Assembly: GCF_007998985.1 (NCBI RefSeq)
Contig: NZ_CP041659.1
Span: 434,001-498,000, forward strand
Length of the DNA stretch: 64,000 nucleotides
Source: Sphingomonas xanthus
GTDB taxonomy: Bacteria; Pseudomonadota; Alphaproteobacteria; Sphingomonadales; Sphingomonadaceae
Direction of reading: 5' to 3'
Shown: positions 1-7,911 of the stretch, one piece after another
Layout: each line of letters opens with the position of its first letter
How positions within the stretch are numbered: position 1 is the first letter of the stretch
Notes under the pieces: generated by a model
What the model was told of the DNA's origin: nothing
Seen by the model: only the letters and a program-made list of their open reading frames with translations
Database searches by the model: none
Made by a program: the position numbers and the translations under genes

Positions 1-1
1 G

Positions 2-466
2 CAGGTCACCCAGGCCCGCTCGGTGATCATCTCGGCCGGCCGCGACGACACTTCGATCCTGATCTGCCTGACCGCCCGCCACCTTGCCCCACATGTCCCG
101 ATCAGCGTGGTGGTCCGCGCCGGCGACAATGAATTTCCGGCAAAGGCCGCGGGCGCCACCACGGTGATCAACCCGGTCAGCTTTTCCGGCCTGCTGCTTG
201 CAGGCTCGACCGAGGGCGCGGGGATTGCCGACTACATGGCCGATCTCGCCTCTGCCAGTGGTCGCGTGAGGCTTCACGAGCGCGAAATCGAGGCCTTCGA
301 GGTGGGCAAGTCGCTCAAGGACGCAGCTGTCGGGATGGGCCTTCGCGTTCTGCGGAACGGCGAATCGATCGGCTGGTGGGAAGGGGGCGCGGCCGAGCTT
401 GTCGCGGGCGACCGGATCATCGAGATCATCCCCGACCACCTCTTTCCGCGTATACCGCGAATCTGA
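2..466 (+). CDS. TrkA-type NAD-binding domain protein, probably of a potassium channel (C-terminal part)
   Basis: The reading frame is open at the window edge, so the N-terminus lies outside; about 154 residues are visible. The first part (VIISAGRDDTSILICLTARHL, then VVVRAGDNEFPAKAAGATTV) reads as the second half of a Rossmann-like TrkA-N (RCK) domain. The last ~70 residues (FEVGKSLKDAAVG, ending in AGDRIIEIIP) resemble a TrkA-C domain. Such a pair usually sits on the cytoplasmic side of a potassium channel or a Trk uptake system and gates it in response to nucleotide. Any pore region would lie upstream. rimO follows 48 bases later on the same strand. Confidence 0.75.
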   Translation, partial: QVTQARSVIISAGRDDTSILICLTARHLAPHVPISVVVRAGDNEFPAKAAGATTVINPVSFSGLLLAGSTEGAGIADYMADLASASGRVRLHEREIEAFEVGKSLKDAAVGMGLRVLRNGESIGWWEGGAAELVAGDRIIEIIPDHLFPRIPRI

Positions 467-514
467 TCGGCCTCGCTTTCGCCGCGAATCGGCGCTAGGG
501 GCGCCTCTTCCGCT

Positions 515-1927
515 ATGGCTAAGACTCTTCCCACCCCACCGCGCGTCGGCATGGTTTCGCTCGGCTGTCCCAAGGCATTGGTCGACAGCGAACGCATCCT
601 GACCAAGCTCAGGGCCAACGGCTATGACATGTCGCCCGATTATGCCGGGGCCGATGTCGTGCTGGTCAATACCTGCGGCTTCCTCGACAGTGCCAAGGAA
701 GAAAGCCTTGAAGCGATCGGCGAAGCCATCGCCGAAAACGGCCGCGTCGTGGTCACCGGCTGCATGGGCAATGAAGCCGAGGTGATCCGCGCCCGCTTCC
801 CCGCCGTCCTCGCCGTGACAGGGCCGCAGCAATATGAGGCAGTAGTCAATGCCGTCCTCGAAGCCGCGCCGCCGGTTGCCAATCCCTATCTCGACCTGGT
901 CCCGGAAGCCGGGCTCAAGCTGACCCCGCGCCATTACAGCTATTTGAAGATCTCCGAAGGCTGCAATCATCGCTGCGCCTTTTGCATCATCCCCTCCATC
1001 CGCGGCGACCTTGCCAGCCGCCGTCCCGACGCGATCCTGCGCGAGGCTGAAAAGCTGGTCGCCGCCGGGACCCGGGAATTGCTGGTCATCAGCCAGGACA
1101 CCTCGGCCTATGGGGTCGATATCCGCCACCAGCCGCGCGAATGGCGCGGGCGCGAGGTCCGTGCGCACATGACCGACCTTACGGCAGCGCTCGGCGAACT
1201 GCGCACGCCGGAGGGCGAACGGCCCTGGGTGCGGCTGCACTATGTCTATCCCTATCCGCACGTCGACCAGGTCATCCCGCTGATGGCCGAGGGGCTGATC
1301 ACTCCTTATCTCGACATTCCCTTTCAGCACGCCAGCCCCAAGGTGCTGAAGGCGATGAAACGTCCAGCCAACGAGGCTAAGGTCCTCGAACGACTGAGGA
1401 ACTGGCGCGCCATTTGCCCGGACATCGCGGTCCGATCCAGCTTCGTCGTTGGCTTTCCCGGCGAGACGGAGGAGGATTTCCAATATTTGCTCGGCTGGCT
1501 GGCCGAAGCGCGGCTCGACCGGGTCGGCGCGTTCCGCTTCGAACCGGTCGAGGGCGCAGCGGCCAATGCATTGCCCGATCCGGTGCCGGAAGAGGTCAAG
1601 GAAGAACGCTATCAGCGGGTCATGGCCCTGACCGCGCAGATCTCCGCCGACAAGCTTGCGGCCAAGGTCGGCCGGACGATCGACGTGCTGATCGACCGGG
1701 TCGACGACGTCCCGCCTCCCGGCGAACAGCCGGACAAGGGCCATTTCGATGCGCCCCACCCGCCGCATCACCATGATGTCGGCGCCACCGGCCGGTCCAA
1801 GGCGGACGCGCCGGAGATCGATGGCGAGGTCCACCTGCGCGACGCGGCCGGACTGAAGCCCGGCGATTTCGTGAAGGTGCTCATCGAGGATAGCGACGAG
1901 CACGACCTGTACGGGGTCCCGGCCTGA
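515..1927 (+). CDS. rimO: Ribosomal protein S12 methylthiotransferase RimO
   Basis: 470 residues, full length for RimO, the radical-SAM enzyme that methylthiolates an aspartate of ribosomal protein S12. The N-terminal UPF0004 domain carries three cluster cysteines (C18 in [13 protein letters not shown]54 in NTCGF, C83 in TGCMG). The radical-SAM motif CNHRCAFC (C150, C154, C157) binds the second 4Fe-4S cluster. A C-terminal TRAM domain ends near [30 protein letters not shown] near the N-terminus separates RimO from its tRNA-acting relative MiaB. The TRAM domain is interrupted by a histidine-rich stretch ([12 protein letters not shown]). Confidence 0.95.
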   Translation: MAKTLPTPPRVGMVSLGCPKALVDSERILTKLRANGYDMSPDYAGADVVLVNTCGFLDSAKEESLEAIGEAIAENGRVVVTGCMGNEAEVIRARFPAVLAVTGPQQYEAVVNAVLEAAPPVANPYLDLVPEAGLKLTPRHYSYLKISEGCNHRCAFCIIPSIRGDLASRRPDAILREAEKLVAAGTRELLVISQDTSAYGVDIRHQPREWRGREVRAHMTDLTAALGELRTPEGERPWVRLHYVYPYPHVDQVIPLMAEGLITPYLDIPFQHASPKVLKAMKRPANEAKVLERLRNWRAICPDIAVRSSFVVGFPGETEEDFQYLLGWLAEARLDRVGAFRFEPVEGAAANALPDPVPEEVKEERYQRVMALTAQISADKLAAKVGRTIDVLIDRVDDVPPPGEQPDKGHFDAPHPPHHHDVGATGRSKADAPEIDGEVHLRDAAGLKPGDFVKVLIEDSDEHDLYGVPA

Positions 1928-1942
1928 CGAGATTGAATTGGC

Positions 1943-1967
1943 GGAACTTCAAAGTTTTCCAGATGTT
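1943..1967 (+). promoter_or_regulatory. Possible EcfG-type general stress promoter
   Basis: GGAAC at 1943-1947, 16 bases, then TGTT at 1964-1967. This is close to the alphaproteobacterial EcfG consensus (GGAAC, 16-17 bases, CGTT), with one mismatch. It lies 32 bases before the start codon of the CHRD gene, a sensible distance. Assignment is by eye only. Confidence 0.4.
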
Positions 1968-1999
1968 TAGGACCTCAGGGTTCACCGAAAGGAAAAACC

Positions 2000-2434
2000 A
2001 TGAAGCTCGCATCGATCTTTGCGGCCGGCACGCTGATTGCAGCGGGTGTCGCGGTCGCCCAGCCCGCCACGGAAGGCGGGCGCAAGCTCAATGCCGAACT
2101 GACCGGGGCTGCAGAGGTCCCGAACCCCGGCGATGCGGACGGCAGCGGGTCCGCCAGCGTGACCGTCAATCCCGGCCAGAAGCGGGTTTGCTACGAACTT
2201 GAAGTGACCGGAATCGCCGCCGCGACCGCCGCCCATATCCATGAAGCCCCCGCCGGAACCGCGGGCGGCGTCGTGGTGACTTTGGAGGCCCCCGCAGACG
2301 GCGACAGCAGCGGCTGCGTCGAAGTGTCGCGCGAGCTTGCGCTCGAGATCCTCAAGCGTCCCGCCGATTATTATGTGAATGTCCATAACGCGGAATTCCC
2401 CGGCGGCGCGCTGCGCGGACAGCTCGGCAAATAA
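2000..2434 (+). CDS. Secreted CHRD domain protein
   Basis: 144 residues. A signal peptide (MKLASIFAAGTLIAAGVAVAQ) is followed by one CHRD domain covering about residues 28-143. Typical pieces are LTGAAEVPNPGDADGSGSAS, the cysteine-bearing VCYELEVTGI, AAHIHEAPAG and YYVNVHNAEFPGGALRGQL. CHRD domains are extracytoplasmic beta folds first seen in chordin; their bacterial role is not established. The two cysteines (in KRVCYEL and SSGCVEV) could form a disulfide. A purine-rich ribosome-binding site (GAAAGGAAAAA) precedes the ATG, and a stress-type promoter candidate lies upstream. Confidence 0.85.
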   Translation: MKLASIFAAGTLIAAGVAVAQPATEGGRKLNAELTGAAEVPNPGDADGSGSASVTVNPGQKRVCYELEVTGIAAATAAHIHEAPAGTAGGVVVTLEAPADGDSSGCVEVSRELALEILKRPADYYVNVHNAEFPGGALRGQLGK

Positions 2435-2449
2435 TCCTTGCGCATTTGT

Positions 2450-2481
2450 CGCCCGGCCCGCGCATCCGCTAAGGCCGGGCG
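2450..2481 (+). terminator. Perfect 9-bp hairpin between the CHRD and aminopeptidase genes
   Basis: CGCCCGGCC at 2450-2458 pairs perfectly with GGCCGGGCG at 2473-2481 across a 14-base loop. It follows the CHRD stop by 15 bases but has no T-run. Its right arm ends at the base before the aminopeptidase ATG, so it may restrict translation of that gene instead of ending transcription. Confidence 0.45.
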
Positions 2482-3876
2482 ATGACTGACTTCGCTTCCA
2501 TGCTCCAGGCCGATCGTGGCGGCCCGGCCCACCCCATCCACCTCGTCGACAAGAAGACGGCAGCCGACTGGATCAAGCGGCAACCGCCTGCCCGGCGCAC
2601 ACTGCTCGATGCCGCCCGATTTGAAGGCAAGGTCCCCTATCAGTTCGCCATTCTGCCCGGTGCCGGCAGCGACCCGTTTGAACTGGTAGCGACGGTCGCC
2701 AATGTCGACGAGCTTTCCCCATGGTGCCTGGCCAAGTTGGGCGAGTCGCTGCCCGAGGGCCGCTACCGTCTCGCCGAAGGGGACCCGGGACCGGCCGCGC
2801 TCGGCTGGATGCTCGCCCAACATCGCTTTGCCGCCTACAAGTCGGACCATGAACCCCGCGGTCCTGCGGTGCTGCTGACCCGCGAAGCCGCCGACGTCGA
2901 CCGCACGGTCCGGATCGCCGAGGCGACGGTGATGGTTCGCGACCTCGTCGACACGCCCGCCTCCGACCTAGGACCGGCCGAAATCGAACAGGCAGTCCGG
3001 GACATGGCGAAAGTTCATGGCGCCAAGGTGGAGGTCATCTCCGGCGATGCGCTTGTCCGGGACTATCCGATGATTGCCGCAGTCGGCCAGGGCGCCGCAC
3101 GCGACCGCGCGCCGCGGCTGATCGCGCTCCATTGGGGCAAGGACGATGCGCCCAGGATCGCGATCGTCGGCAAGGGCGTCTGCTTCGACAGCGGCGGGCT
3201 GGACATCAAGCCGGCGGCAGGCATGCGGCTGATGAAGAAAGACATGGGGGGCGCGGCCCACGCGCTCGCCCTGGCCCGGCTGGTGATGGCGGAAAAACTG
3301 CCGCTGCGCCTGCACCTGCTGGTCCCGGCGGTCGAGAACAGCATTTCCGCCAACGCCTTTCGACCCGGGGACATCATCGCCAGCCGCAAGGGGCTGAAGG
3401 TCGAAATCGACAACACCGACGCCGAGGGCCGGCTGGTCCTCGGCGATGCGCTGACCCGCGCTGGCGAGGAAGAGCCCGAACTCATCCTCGATTTCGCAAC
3501 GCTCACCGGCGCGGCCCGGATCGCGCTGGGCCCGGACCTGCCGGCGATGTTCTGTAACGACGAGGAGCTTGCCAGGGACCTCAAGTGTCACGCCGACGCC
3601 GAGACCGACCCGGTGTGGCGGATGCCGCTGTGGGACGGCTATGACGAAATGTTGAAATCCGACCTTGCCGACCTCAGCAATTCGGCGGATTCGCCCCTAG
3701 CTGGCTGCATCACCGCGGCGCTGTTCCTTCGCCGCTTCGTTGCCGAAGGCACGCCATGGGTCCATTTTGACACCTTCGCCTGGCGGCCGTCGGCCAAGCC
3801 CGGCCGGCCCAAGGGGGGTGAGGCAATGGGGTTGCGCGCCGCCTTTGGGCTACTGCGGGCGCGATACGCCAGCTGA
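2482..3876 (+). CDS. Leucyl aminopeptidase family protein (peptidase family M17)
   Basis: 464 residues. The C-terminal catalytic domain shows the M17 metal and active-site pattern: GKGVCFDSGGLDIKP (about residues 230-244, with K231 and D236), KKDMGG (D254) and the signature NTDAEGRL (311-318). These bind two divalent metal ions and release N-terminal residues from peptides in the cytoplasm. The N-terminal ~150 residues are the divergent regulatory domain. It resembles the PepB/aminopeptidase-like branch seen in alphaproteobacteria more than E. coli PepA, so no symbol is given. The start codon abuts a hairpin and no good ribosome-binding site is visible. Confidence 0.9.
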   Translation: MTDFASMLQADRGGPAHPIHLVDKKTAADWIKRQPPARRTLLDAARFEGKVPYQFAILPGAGSDPFELVATVANVDELSPWCLAKLGESLPEGRYRLAEGDPGPAALGWMLAQHRFAAYKSDHEPRGPAVLLTREAADVDRTVRIAEATVMVRDLVDTPASDLGPAEIEQAVRDMAKVHGAKVEVISGDALVRDYPMIAAVGQGAARDRAPRLIALHWGKDDAPRIAIVGKGVCFDSGGLDIKPAAGMRLMKKDMGGAAHALALARLVMAEKLPLRLHLLVPAVENSISANAFRPGDIIASRKGLKVEIDNTDAEGRLVLGDALTRAGEEEPELILDFATLTGAARIALGPDLPAMFCNDEELARDLKCHADAETDPVWRMPLWDGYDEMLKSDLADLSNSADSPLAGCITAALFLRRFVAEGTPWVHFDTFAWRPSAKPGRPKGGEAMGLRAAFGLLRARYAS

Positions 3877-4000
3877 CGCGCATTCTCGCCGATCAACATA
3901 CTGCGCTGGTTTTTCGCGCGTTTCATGGCGTTCCACGCAACTAAAGCGCTGCTGCGCGGTTTCATTTTCCAAGACGCGAAGAACAGAAAGCTGCTGGACA

Positions 4001-4378
4001 ATGAGTAATCCCTCGCTGTCGGGCTGGATGCATGCGCTGATCCAGTATGTACGGTCCGGCGAACCCGATCTGACCAACCGGCAGATGGCCCTGCTGATGT
4101 TGGTTTACCAAACTCCAGGCCCCCATACGGTGCGCGGACTGGCGCGCCAGCTGGGCGTTTCCAAACCGGTCGTCACCCGCGCCTTGAATACGTTGGGCGC
4201 ACTCGGCTATCTGCGCCGCGAGAGAGACCAGGACGATCGGCGCAATGTGTTTGTCGTCCGTACCAATGACGGGGCGGAATTCCTTGAAGGATTCAAACAA
4301 TATCTCCGCGCGGGCGGCGGCGACGTCGAGCGGCGGCCATTCATCGGGTCCAAGGAACCGGCATTCGCAGCCCGTTGA
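4001..4378 (+). CDS. MarR-like winged-helix transcriptional regulator
   Basis: 125 residues from the ATG at 4001. Residues ~26-95 form a winged helix: LTNRQMALLMLVYQ, then HTVRGLARQLGVSKPVVTRA as the recognition helix, LGYLRRERDQDDRRNVFV as the wing. The open frame continues upstream, but it overlaps the aminopeptidase gene and shows no family similarity, so the start at SNPSLSGWMH is preferred. The protein lacks the long C-terminal dimerisation helix of classical MarR. It sits between an aminopeptidase and an SH3 gene; its target is not known. Confidence 0.75.
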   Translation: MSNPSLSGWMHALIQYVRSGEPDLTNRQMALLMLVYQTPGPHTVRGLARQLGVSKPVVTRALNTLGALGYLRRERDQDDRRNVFVVRTNDGAEFLEGFKQYLRAGGGDVERRPFIGSKEPAFAAR

Positions 4379-4388
4379 GAGCTTCGCG

Positions 4389-4679
4389 TTGACTGGACCA
4401 TCCGACCTGCCCGATCCGGCAACCCATGCCTATCGCAAGGATCTGGCGGACACCGCGCTGGCAGGGCGCGTCATCGCCTCCCATTATGCCGAACCCCTGG
4501 TTCGGCACCTCGTCGCCCCGGCAAGCCTCCACCCCAGCCCTGACCCCGCGTCCGAGCCTGTGGCCAGCCTTGAGGTGGGCATGGAAATGCTGATGCTCGA
4601 CAACAGCCGGGGATGGGCCTGGGGCTATGGTCCGGATGGTCGGGTCGGCTATGTCCGGTCGGACGCGGTCGGGGTCTAG
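4389..4679 (+). CDS. SH3-like domain protein, apparent remnant of a C40 (NlpC/P60) peptidase
   Basis: 96 residues from a TTG start, 10 bases after the MarR stop. The sequence (DPATHAYRKDLADTALAGRV, then GMEMLMLDNSRGWAWGYGPD and GRVGYVRSDAVGV) matches the N-terminal SH3 part of the sphingomonad-type NlpC/P60 cell-wall peptidases that often neighbour this aminopeptidase. The catalytic Cys-His domain that normally follows is missing: the frame stops directly after the SH3 fold. The stop codon shares a CTAG with the convergent mltG stop. It may be a deletion product or a free-standing SH3 protein. Confidence 0.6.
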   Translation: MTGPSDLPDPATHAYRKDLADTALAGRVIASHYAEPLVRHLVAPASLHPSPDPASEPVASLEVGMEMLMLDNSRGWAWGYGPDGRVGYVRSDAVGV

Positions 4680-5632
4680 ATTCCCTTTTCGCGGCGGTAC
4701 TTCCGCCATTTCGCGACATTGGCATTATGTTCCTGGAGCGTTCGGGCAAAGACATGCCCGCCGCTGCCGTCGGCGACATAATAGAGCGCGTCCGTCTTCG
4801 CCGGGTTAAGCACCGCGGCAAGGCTTTCACGCCCGGGATTGGTGATCGGCCCGACCGGAAGGCCGGCCTTGCGGCGCGTATTATAGCCATTGTCGGCGGC
4901 CAGTTCGGACTTGCGAATCATCCGCCCAAGCGGCTTGCCCTTGGTGATCGGGTAGATCGTCGTCGCGTCGGCGCCCAGCGCCATGCCGATCCGGAGCCGG
5001 TTGGAAAGCACGCCCGCGACCATCGGCCTTTCGCTCGCCTTGCCGGTCTCCTTCTCGACAATCGAGGCAAGGATGACTGCCTCGCGCGGGGAATCGACGA
5101 CGCTGTGCGCCGCCCGCTTGGCCCATTCCTCGGCAAGCGCCTTGTCCATCGCCGCGGTCATCCGCTCCAGCACCGCAGCGCGGGTCTCGCCCGCCTGCCA
5201 ATCATAGCTGTCGGGAAGCACCGAGCCTTCCTCGGGAACGGGCGCCTCTCCGGTCAGCTCGGAGACTGCTGCAAGCTTTTCATGGACCAGCACCGCGGGC
5301 ATGCCCTCCGGAATGGTCAGCAGCCGGACCACCGGGCGGCCATGCTGCAGGATCTCGAGGATCGATGAGGCACTGGCGCCGGCGGGAATTGCGAACTCGC
5401 CAGCCTGGATCGGGTCGGACGAGCCCAGCAGCCGGGCGAAAGCTTTGAAGGTCGTGGCGTTGCCCGCAATCAGGCCGTCACGGTCGAGCTGCTCGGCGAC
5501 CGACGACAGGCTTGCGCCCTCGGCGACGGTCAACCGGACCGGCTGGTCGACGGAGCCGCGAAACCAGAATCCCCACAGCAGCAGCAGCGCCGCCAGGCCG
5601 ATGAGGATGGCGGCGCCGAAAAGCCTGCGCAT
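4676..5632 (-). CDS. mltG: Endolytic peptidoglycan transglycosylase MltG
   Basis: 318 residues, YceG family. One N-terminal membrane helix (about residues 5-25, AAILIGLAALLLLWGFWF) anchors it in the inner membrane. A LysM-like region (LTVAEGASLSSVAEQL) is followed by the YceG catalytic domain with LPDSY and the catalytic glutamate motif IVEKETG (E193/E195). The enzyme cuts nascent glycan strands and is thought to set their length. It lies 3 bases downstream of fabF on the minus strand, a common arrangement (acpP-fabF-mltG). Confidence 0.95.
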   Translation of the reverse strand: MRRLFGAAILIGLAALLLLWGFWFRGSVDQPVRLTVAEGASLSSVAEQLDRDGLIAGNATTFKAFARLLGSSDPIQAGEFAIPAGASASSILEILQHGRPVVRLLTIPEGMPAVLVHEKLAAVSELTGEAPVPEEGSVLPDSYDWQAGETRAAVLERMTAAMDKALAEEWAKRAAHSVVDSPREAVILASIVEKETGKASERPMVAGVLSNRLRIGMALGADATTIYPITKGKPLGRMIRKSELAADNGYNTRRKAGLPVGPITNPGRESLAAVLNPAKTDALYYVADGSGGHVFARTLQEHNANVAKWRKYRREKGI

Positions 5633-5635
5633 GCC

Positions 5636-6898
5636 TTAATCGACCGCTTTTACCACCAGCGAGGCATTGGTCCCGCCGAAGCCGAAGCTGTTGTTGAGCG
5701 CGGCGCGCACGGTCCGCTTCTTGGCGGTGTGCGCGACGAGGTCGACGCCGGCGGTTCCCTCGCTCGGATTGTCGAGATTGAGCGTCGGCGGTACGATCTG
5801 GTCGCGGATGGCAAGGATGCAGAAGATCGTCTCGACCGCACCCGCGCCGCCCAGCAGGTGGCCGATCGCCGACTTGGTCGAGCTCATCGAGATATTGGCG
5901 ACCTCATTCCCGAACAGCTTGCGCACCGCGCCAAGCTCCAGCTCGTCGCCAAGCGGTGTCGAGGTGCCGTGGGCGTTGATATAATCAATGTCGGCCGGGC
6001 TCATGCCCGCCTTTTTCAACGCCATTTCCATCGACCGGTAAGCGCCCGACCCTTCGGGATGCGGAGCCGTAACATGGTGGGCATCGCCCGACAGGCCGTA
6101 CCCGACCACTTCGGCATAGATTTTCGCGCCGCGCGCCTTGGCATGCTCATATTCCTCGAGCACCACGACCCCGGCGCCTTCGCCCATGACGAAGCCGTCG
6201 CGGTCCTTGTCATAGGGGCGCGATGCCTTTTCGGGCTGGTCGTTGAACGCCGTCGACAGGGCGCGCGCCTGGGCGAAACCGGCAATGCCGATCGGGCAGA
6301 TGGTCGCCTCGGAACCGCCGGCCAGCATGATGTCGGCATCGCCGTCCTTGATCATCCGCGCCGCGTCGCCGATCGAATGGGCGCCGGTGGAGCAGGCGGT
6401 CACCACCGCATGGTTGGGCCCCATCAGCCCATATTTGATGCTGACCTGGCCGGATACGAGGTTGATCAGCCGCCCGTGAACGAAGTGCGGGCTGACCCGG
6501 CTGGGCCCTTTTTCCGCAAGGACCAGCGATTCACTCTCGATTCCCGGCAATCCGCCGATTCCGCTGCCTATCGAGCAGCCCGCGCGAAACTTGGTCGCCT
6601 CGTCCATGTCGGTAAGACCAGCGTCCTCAATTGCCTGTCCGGCGGCGTCGATGCCATAGACGATGAATGGGTCGACCTGGCGCTGGACCTTGTGATCGAC
6701 GCGCTTGCCCGGGTCGAAGCCATAATCATGGTCGGCGGGCTTTACCTCGCAGGCGATGCGGCACTTCTGGTCCGACGCGTCGAAGCGCGTGATCGGCCCC
6801 GCGCCGGACTTTCCGGCCAGGATATTGGCCCATGCGGTCTCGACGTCCGCTCCAAGCGGCGTCACCAGACCCAATCCCGTCACCACCACACGACGCAT
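5636..6898 (-). CDS. fabF: Beta-ketoacyl-ACP synthase II
   Basis: 420 residues, full length. It condenses malonyl-ACP with acyl-ACP in fatty acid elongation in the cytoplasm. The Cys-His-His catalytic set is present: C169 in TACSTGAHSIG, H310 in NAHGTSTPLGD and H347 in AIGHLLGGAG. RRVVVTGLGLVTPLG at the N-terminus and FGFGGTNASLV near the C-terminus are typical. It lies downstream of acpP across a 104-base gap that holds a hairpin, so its expression may be set partly by read-through. Confidence 0.97.
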   Translation of the reverse strand: MRRVVVTGLGLVTPLGADVETAWANILAGKSGAGPITRFDASDQKCRIACEVKPADHDYGFDPGKRVDHKVQRQVDPFIVYGIDAAGQAIEDAGLTDMDEATKFRAGCSIGSGIGGLPGIESESLVLAEKGPSRVSPHFVHGRLINLVSGQVSIKYGLMGPNHAVVTACSTGAHSIGDAARMIKDGDADIMLAGGSEATICPIGIAGFAQARALSTAFNDQPEKASRPYDKDRDGFVMGEGAGVVVLEEYEHAKARGAKIYAEVVGYGLSGDAHHVTAPHPEGSGAYRSMEMALKKAGMSPADIDYINAHGTSTPLGDELELGAVRKLFGNEVANISMSSTKSAIGHLLGGAGAVETIFCILAIRDQIVPPTLNLDNPSEGTAGVDLVAHTAKKRTVRAALNNSFGFGGTNASLVVKAVD

Positions 6899-6931
6899 GC
6901 AATCACCCCTTCAGTGCATCTTCAAACGCAA

Positions 6932-6960
6932 ACGGCCTCCCGCGCGAAACGGGAAGCCGT
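6932..6960 (-). terminator. Hairpin between acpP and fabF
   Basis: An 11-base arm (6932-6942) pairs with 6950-6960 with one mismatch, loop CGCGAAA. On the minus strand the 3' arm is followed by a moderately T-rich stretch (TTTGCGTTTG). It is likely a partial terminator that lets acpP be transcribed more than fabF. Confidence 0.6.
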
Positions 6961-7002
6961 TCGTGCCGCCTTATGGGCGGGCGGCAGCCAATCGGTTCCC
7001 GA

Positions 7003-7239
7003 TTAGCCCTTATTCTGGTCGATATAGACGATCGCGTCCTTGACGGTCGTGATCTTCTCCGCCGCATCATCGGGGATCTCGACGCCGAATTCTTCTTCAA
7101 ACGCCATGACCAGCTCGACAATGTCGAGGCTGTCGGCGCCCAGATCGTCGATGAAGCTCGCTTCTTCGGTGACTTTCTCGGCTTCGACGCCCAGATGTTC
7201 GACAACGATCTTCTTCACGCGATCGGCGGTCTCGCTCAT
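7003..7239 (-). CDS. acpP: Acyl carrier protein
   Basis: 78 residues, strongly acidic, the standard length. The phosphopantetheine attachment serine is S37 in [12 protein letters not shown]. It carries growing acyl chains during fatty acid synthesis. A clear ribosome-binding site (AGGAAAG) precedes the ATG. It is the first gene of the acpP-fabF-mltG run. Confidence 0.98.
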   Translation of the reverse strand: MSETADRVKKIVVEHLGVEAEKVTEEASFIDDLGADSLDIVELVMAFEEEFGVEIPDDAAEKITTVKDAIVYIDQNKG

Positions 7240-7327
7240 GTAACTTTCCTTCCCGTGTGATTTTGCGCTGCCCTAGCGTCAGGCGCGGCACTGGGCAAGC
7301 ACCAGTTGCGTCCCTAAATCCGGGGTC

Positions 7328-7795
7328 ATGACCGCATCGCGTTCCCTGACCGACGGCGAAATCGCGCTTGCCCGGACGATGTTCGGCAATGCAATCGATT
7401 ATGGCCGGGTGCGAATGGTCCGCCGCAAATGGTGGCCGTTCCAGCCGCGCGGGATCGTCATGGCGCCGACCGGCAATATTCACTTCCATCCCCGAAGCGC
7501 GCTCTGGTCCGACGATTTCTCGAGCGCGCCACTGCCGCTGCAAGGCCTGTTCATCCACGAGATGACCCATGTCTGGCAGGTCCAGAAGCGCGGCCGCTTC
7601 TACCTTGTGCTGATGCGCCATCCCTTCTGCCGCTATGCCTATGAGCTGGTCGATGGCCGAGCGTTCGACCGCTACGGCCTGGAGCAGCAGGCCGAGATCG
7701 TGCGCCACATCTTCCTGCAGAAACAAGGTGCACCAGTGAAAAATGGCGAGGAGCTGGCGAAACTCGCCGAGGGAATGAGGCTCGGCTGGGGCTGA
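7328..7795 (+). CDS. HExxH-containing protein, 'vgr-related' type
   Basis: 155 residues, no signal peptide. It carries HEMTH (residues 77-81), the form of a zinc-metallopeptidase site, followed by VWQVQKRGR. Similar short proteins in sphingomonads tend to be annotated as 'vgr related', apparently because of likeness to a region near the end of some type VI spike proteins; that is recalled, not checked. No type VI genes are nearby. Transcribed divergently from acpP. Function unknown; peptidase activity is only a possibility because a third zinc ligand is not obvious (E-rich AEIVRH near residue 120 is a candidate). Confidence 0.75.
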   Translation: MTASRSLTDGEIALARTMFGNAIDYGRVRMVRRKWWPFQPRGIVMAPTGNIHFHPRSALWSDDFSSAPLPLQGLFIHEMTHVWQVQKRGRFYLVLMRHPFCRYAYELVDGRAFDRYGLEQQAEIVRHIFLQKQGAPVKNGEELAKLAEGMRLGWG

Positions 7796-7800
7796 ACGCC

Positions 7801-7822
7801 ACTGTCACCGTATGGTCACAGT
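7801..7822. promoter_or_regulatory. 22-bp dyad upstream of the TonB receptor gene
   Basis: ACTGT-C-ACC-G-TA-T-GGT-C-ACAGT: arms match at 9 of 11 paired positions. It lies 90 bases before the receptor start and 5 bases after the preceding stop. It could be an operator for the receptor-oxidase pair. No T-run follows, so a terminator is less likely. Confidence 0.35.
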
Positions 7823-7911
7823 GGGGAACTGAAACGTTACCCCCCCCTTCCCGCGGGAATTAAGTCGCATAGTGTGCCGTTCATCTGGGATTCCAACAGG
7901 GGGAATTTACG

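Noticed and set aside
5729..7006. 425-residue open frame opposite fabF
   Set aside because: It mirrors the fabF codons in GC-rich DNA, shows no family motif, and fabF is certain.
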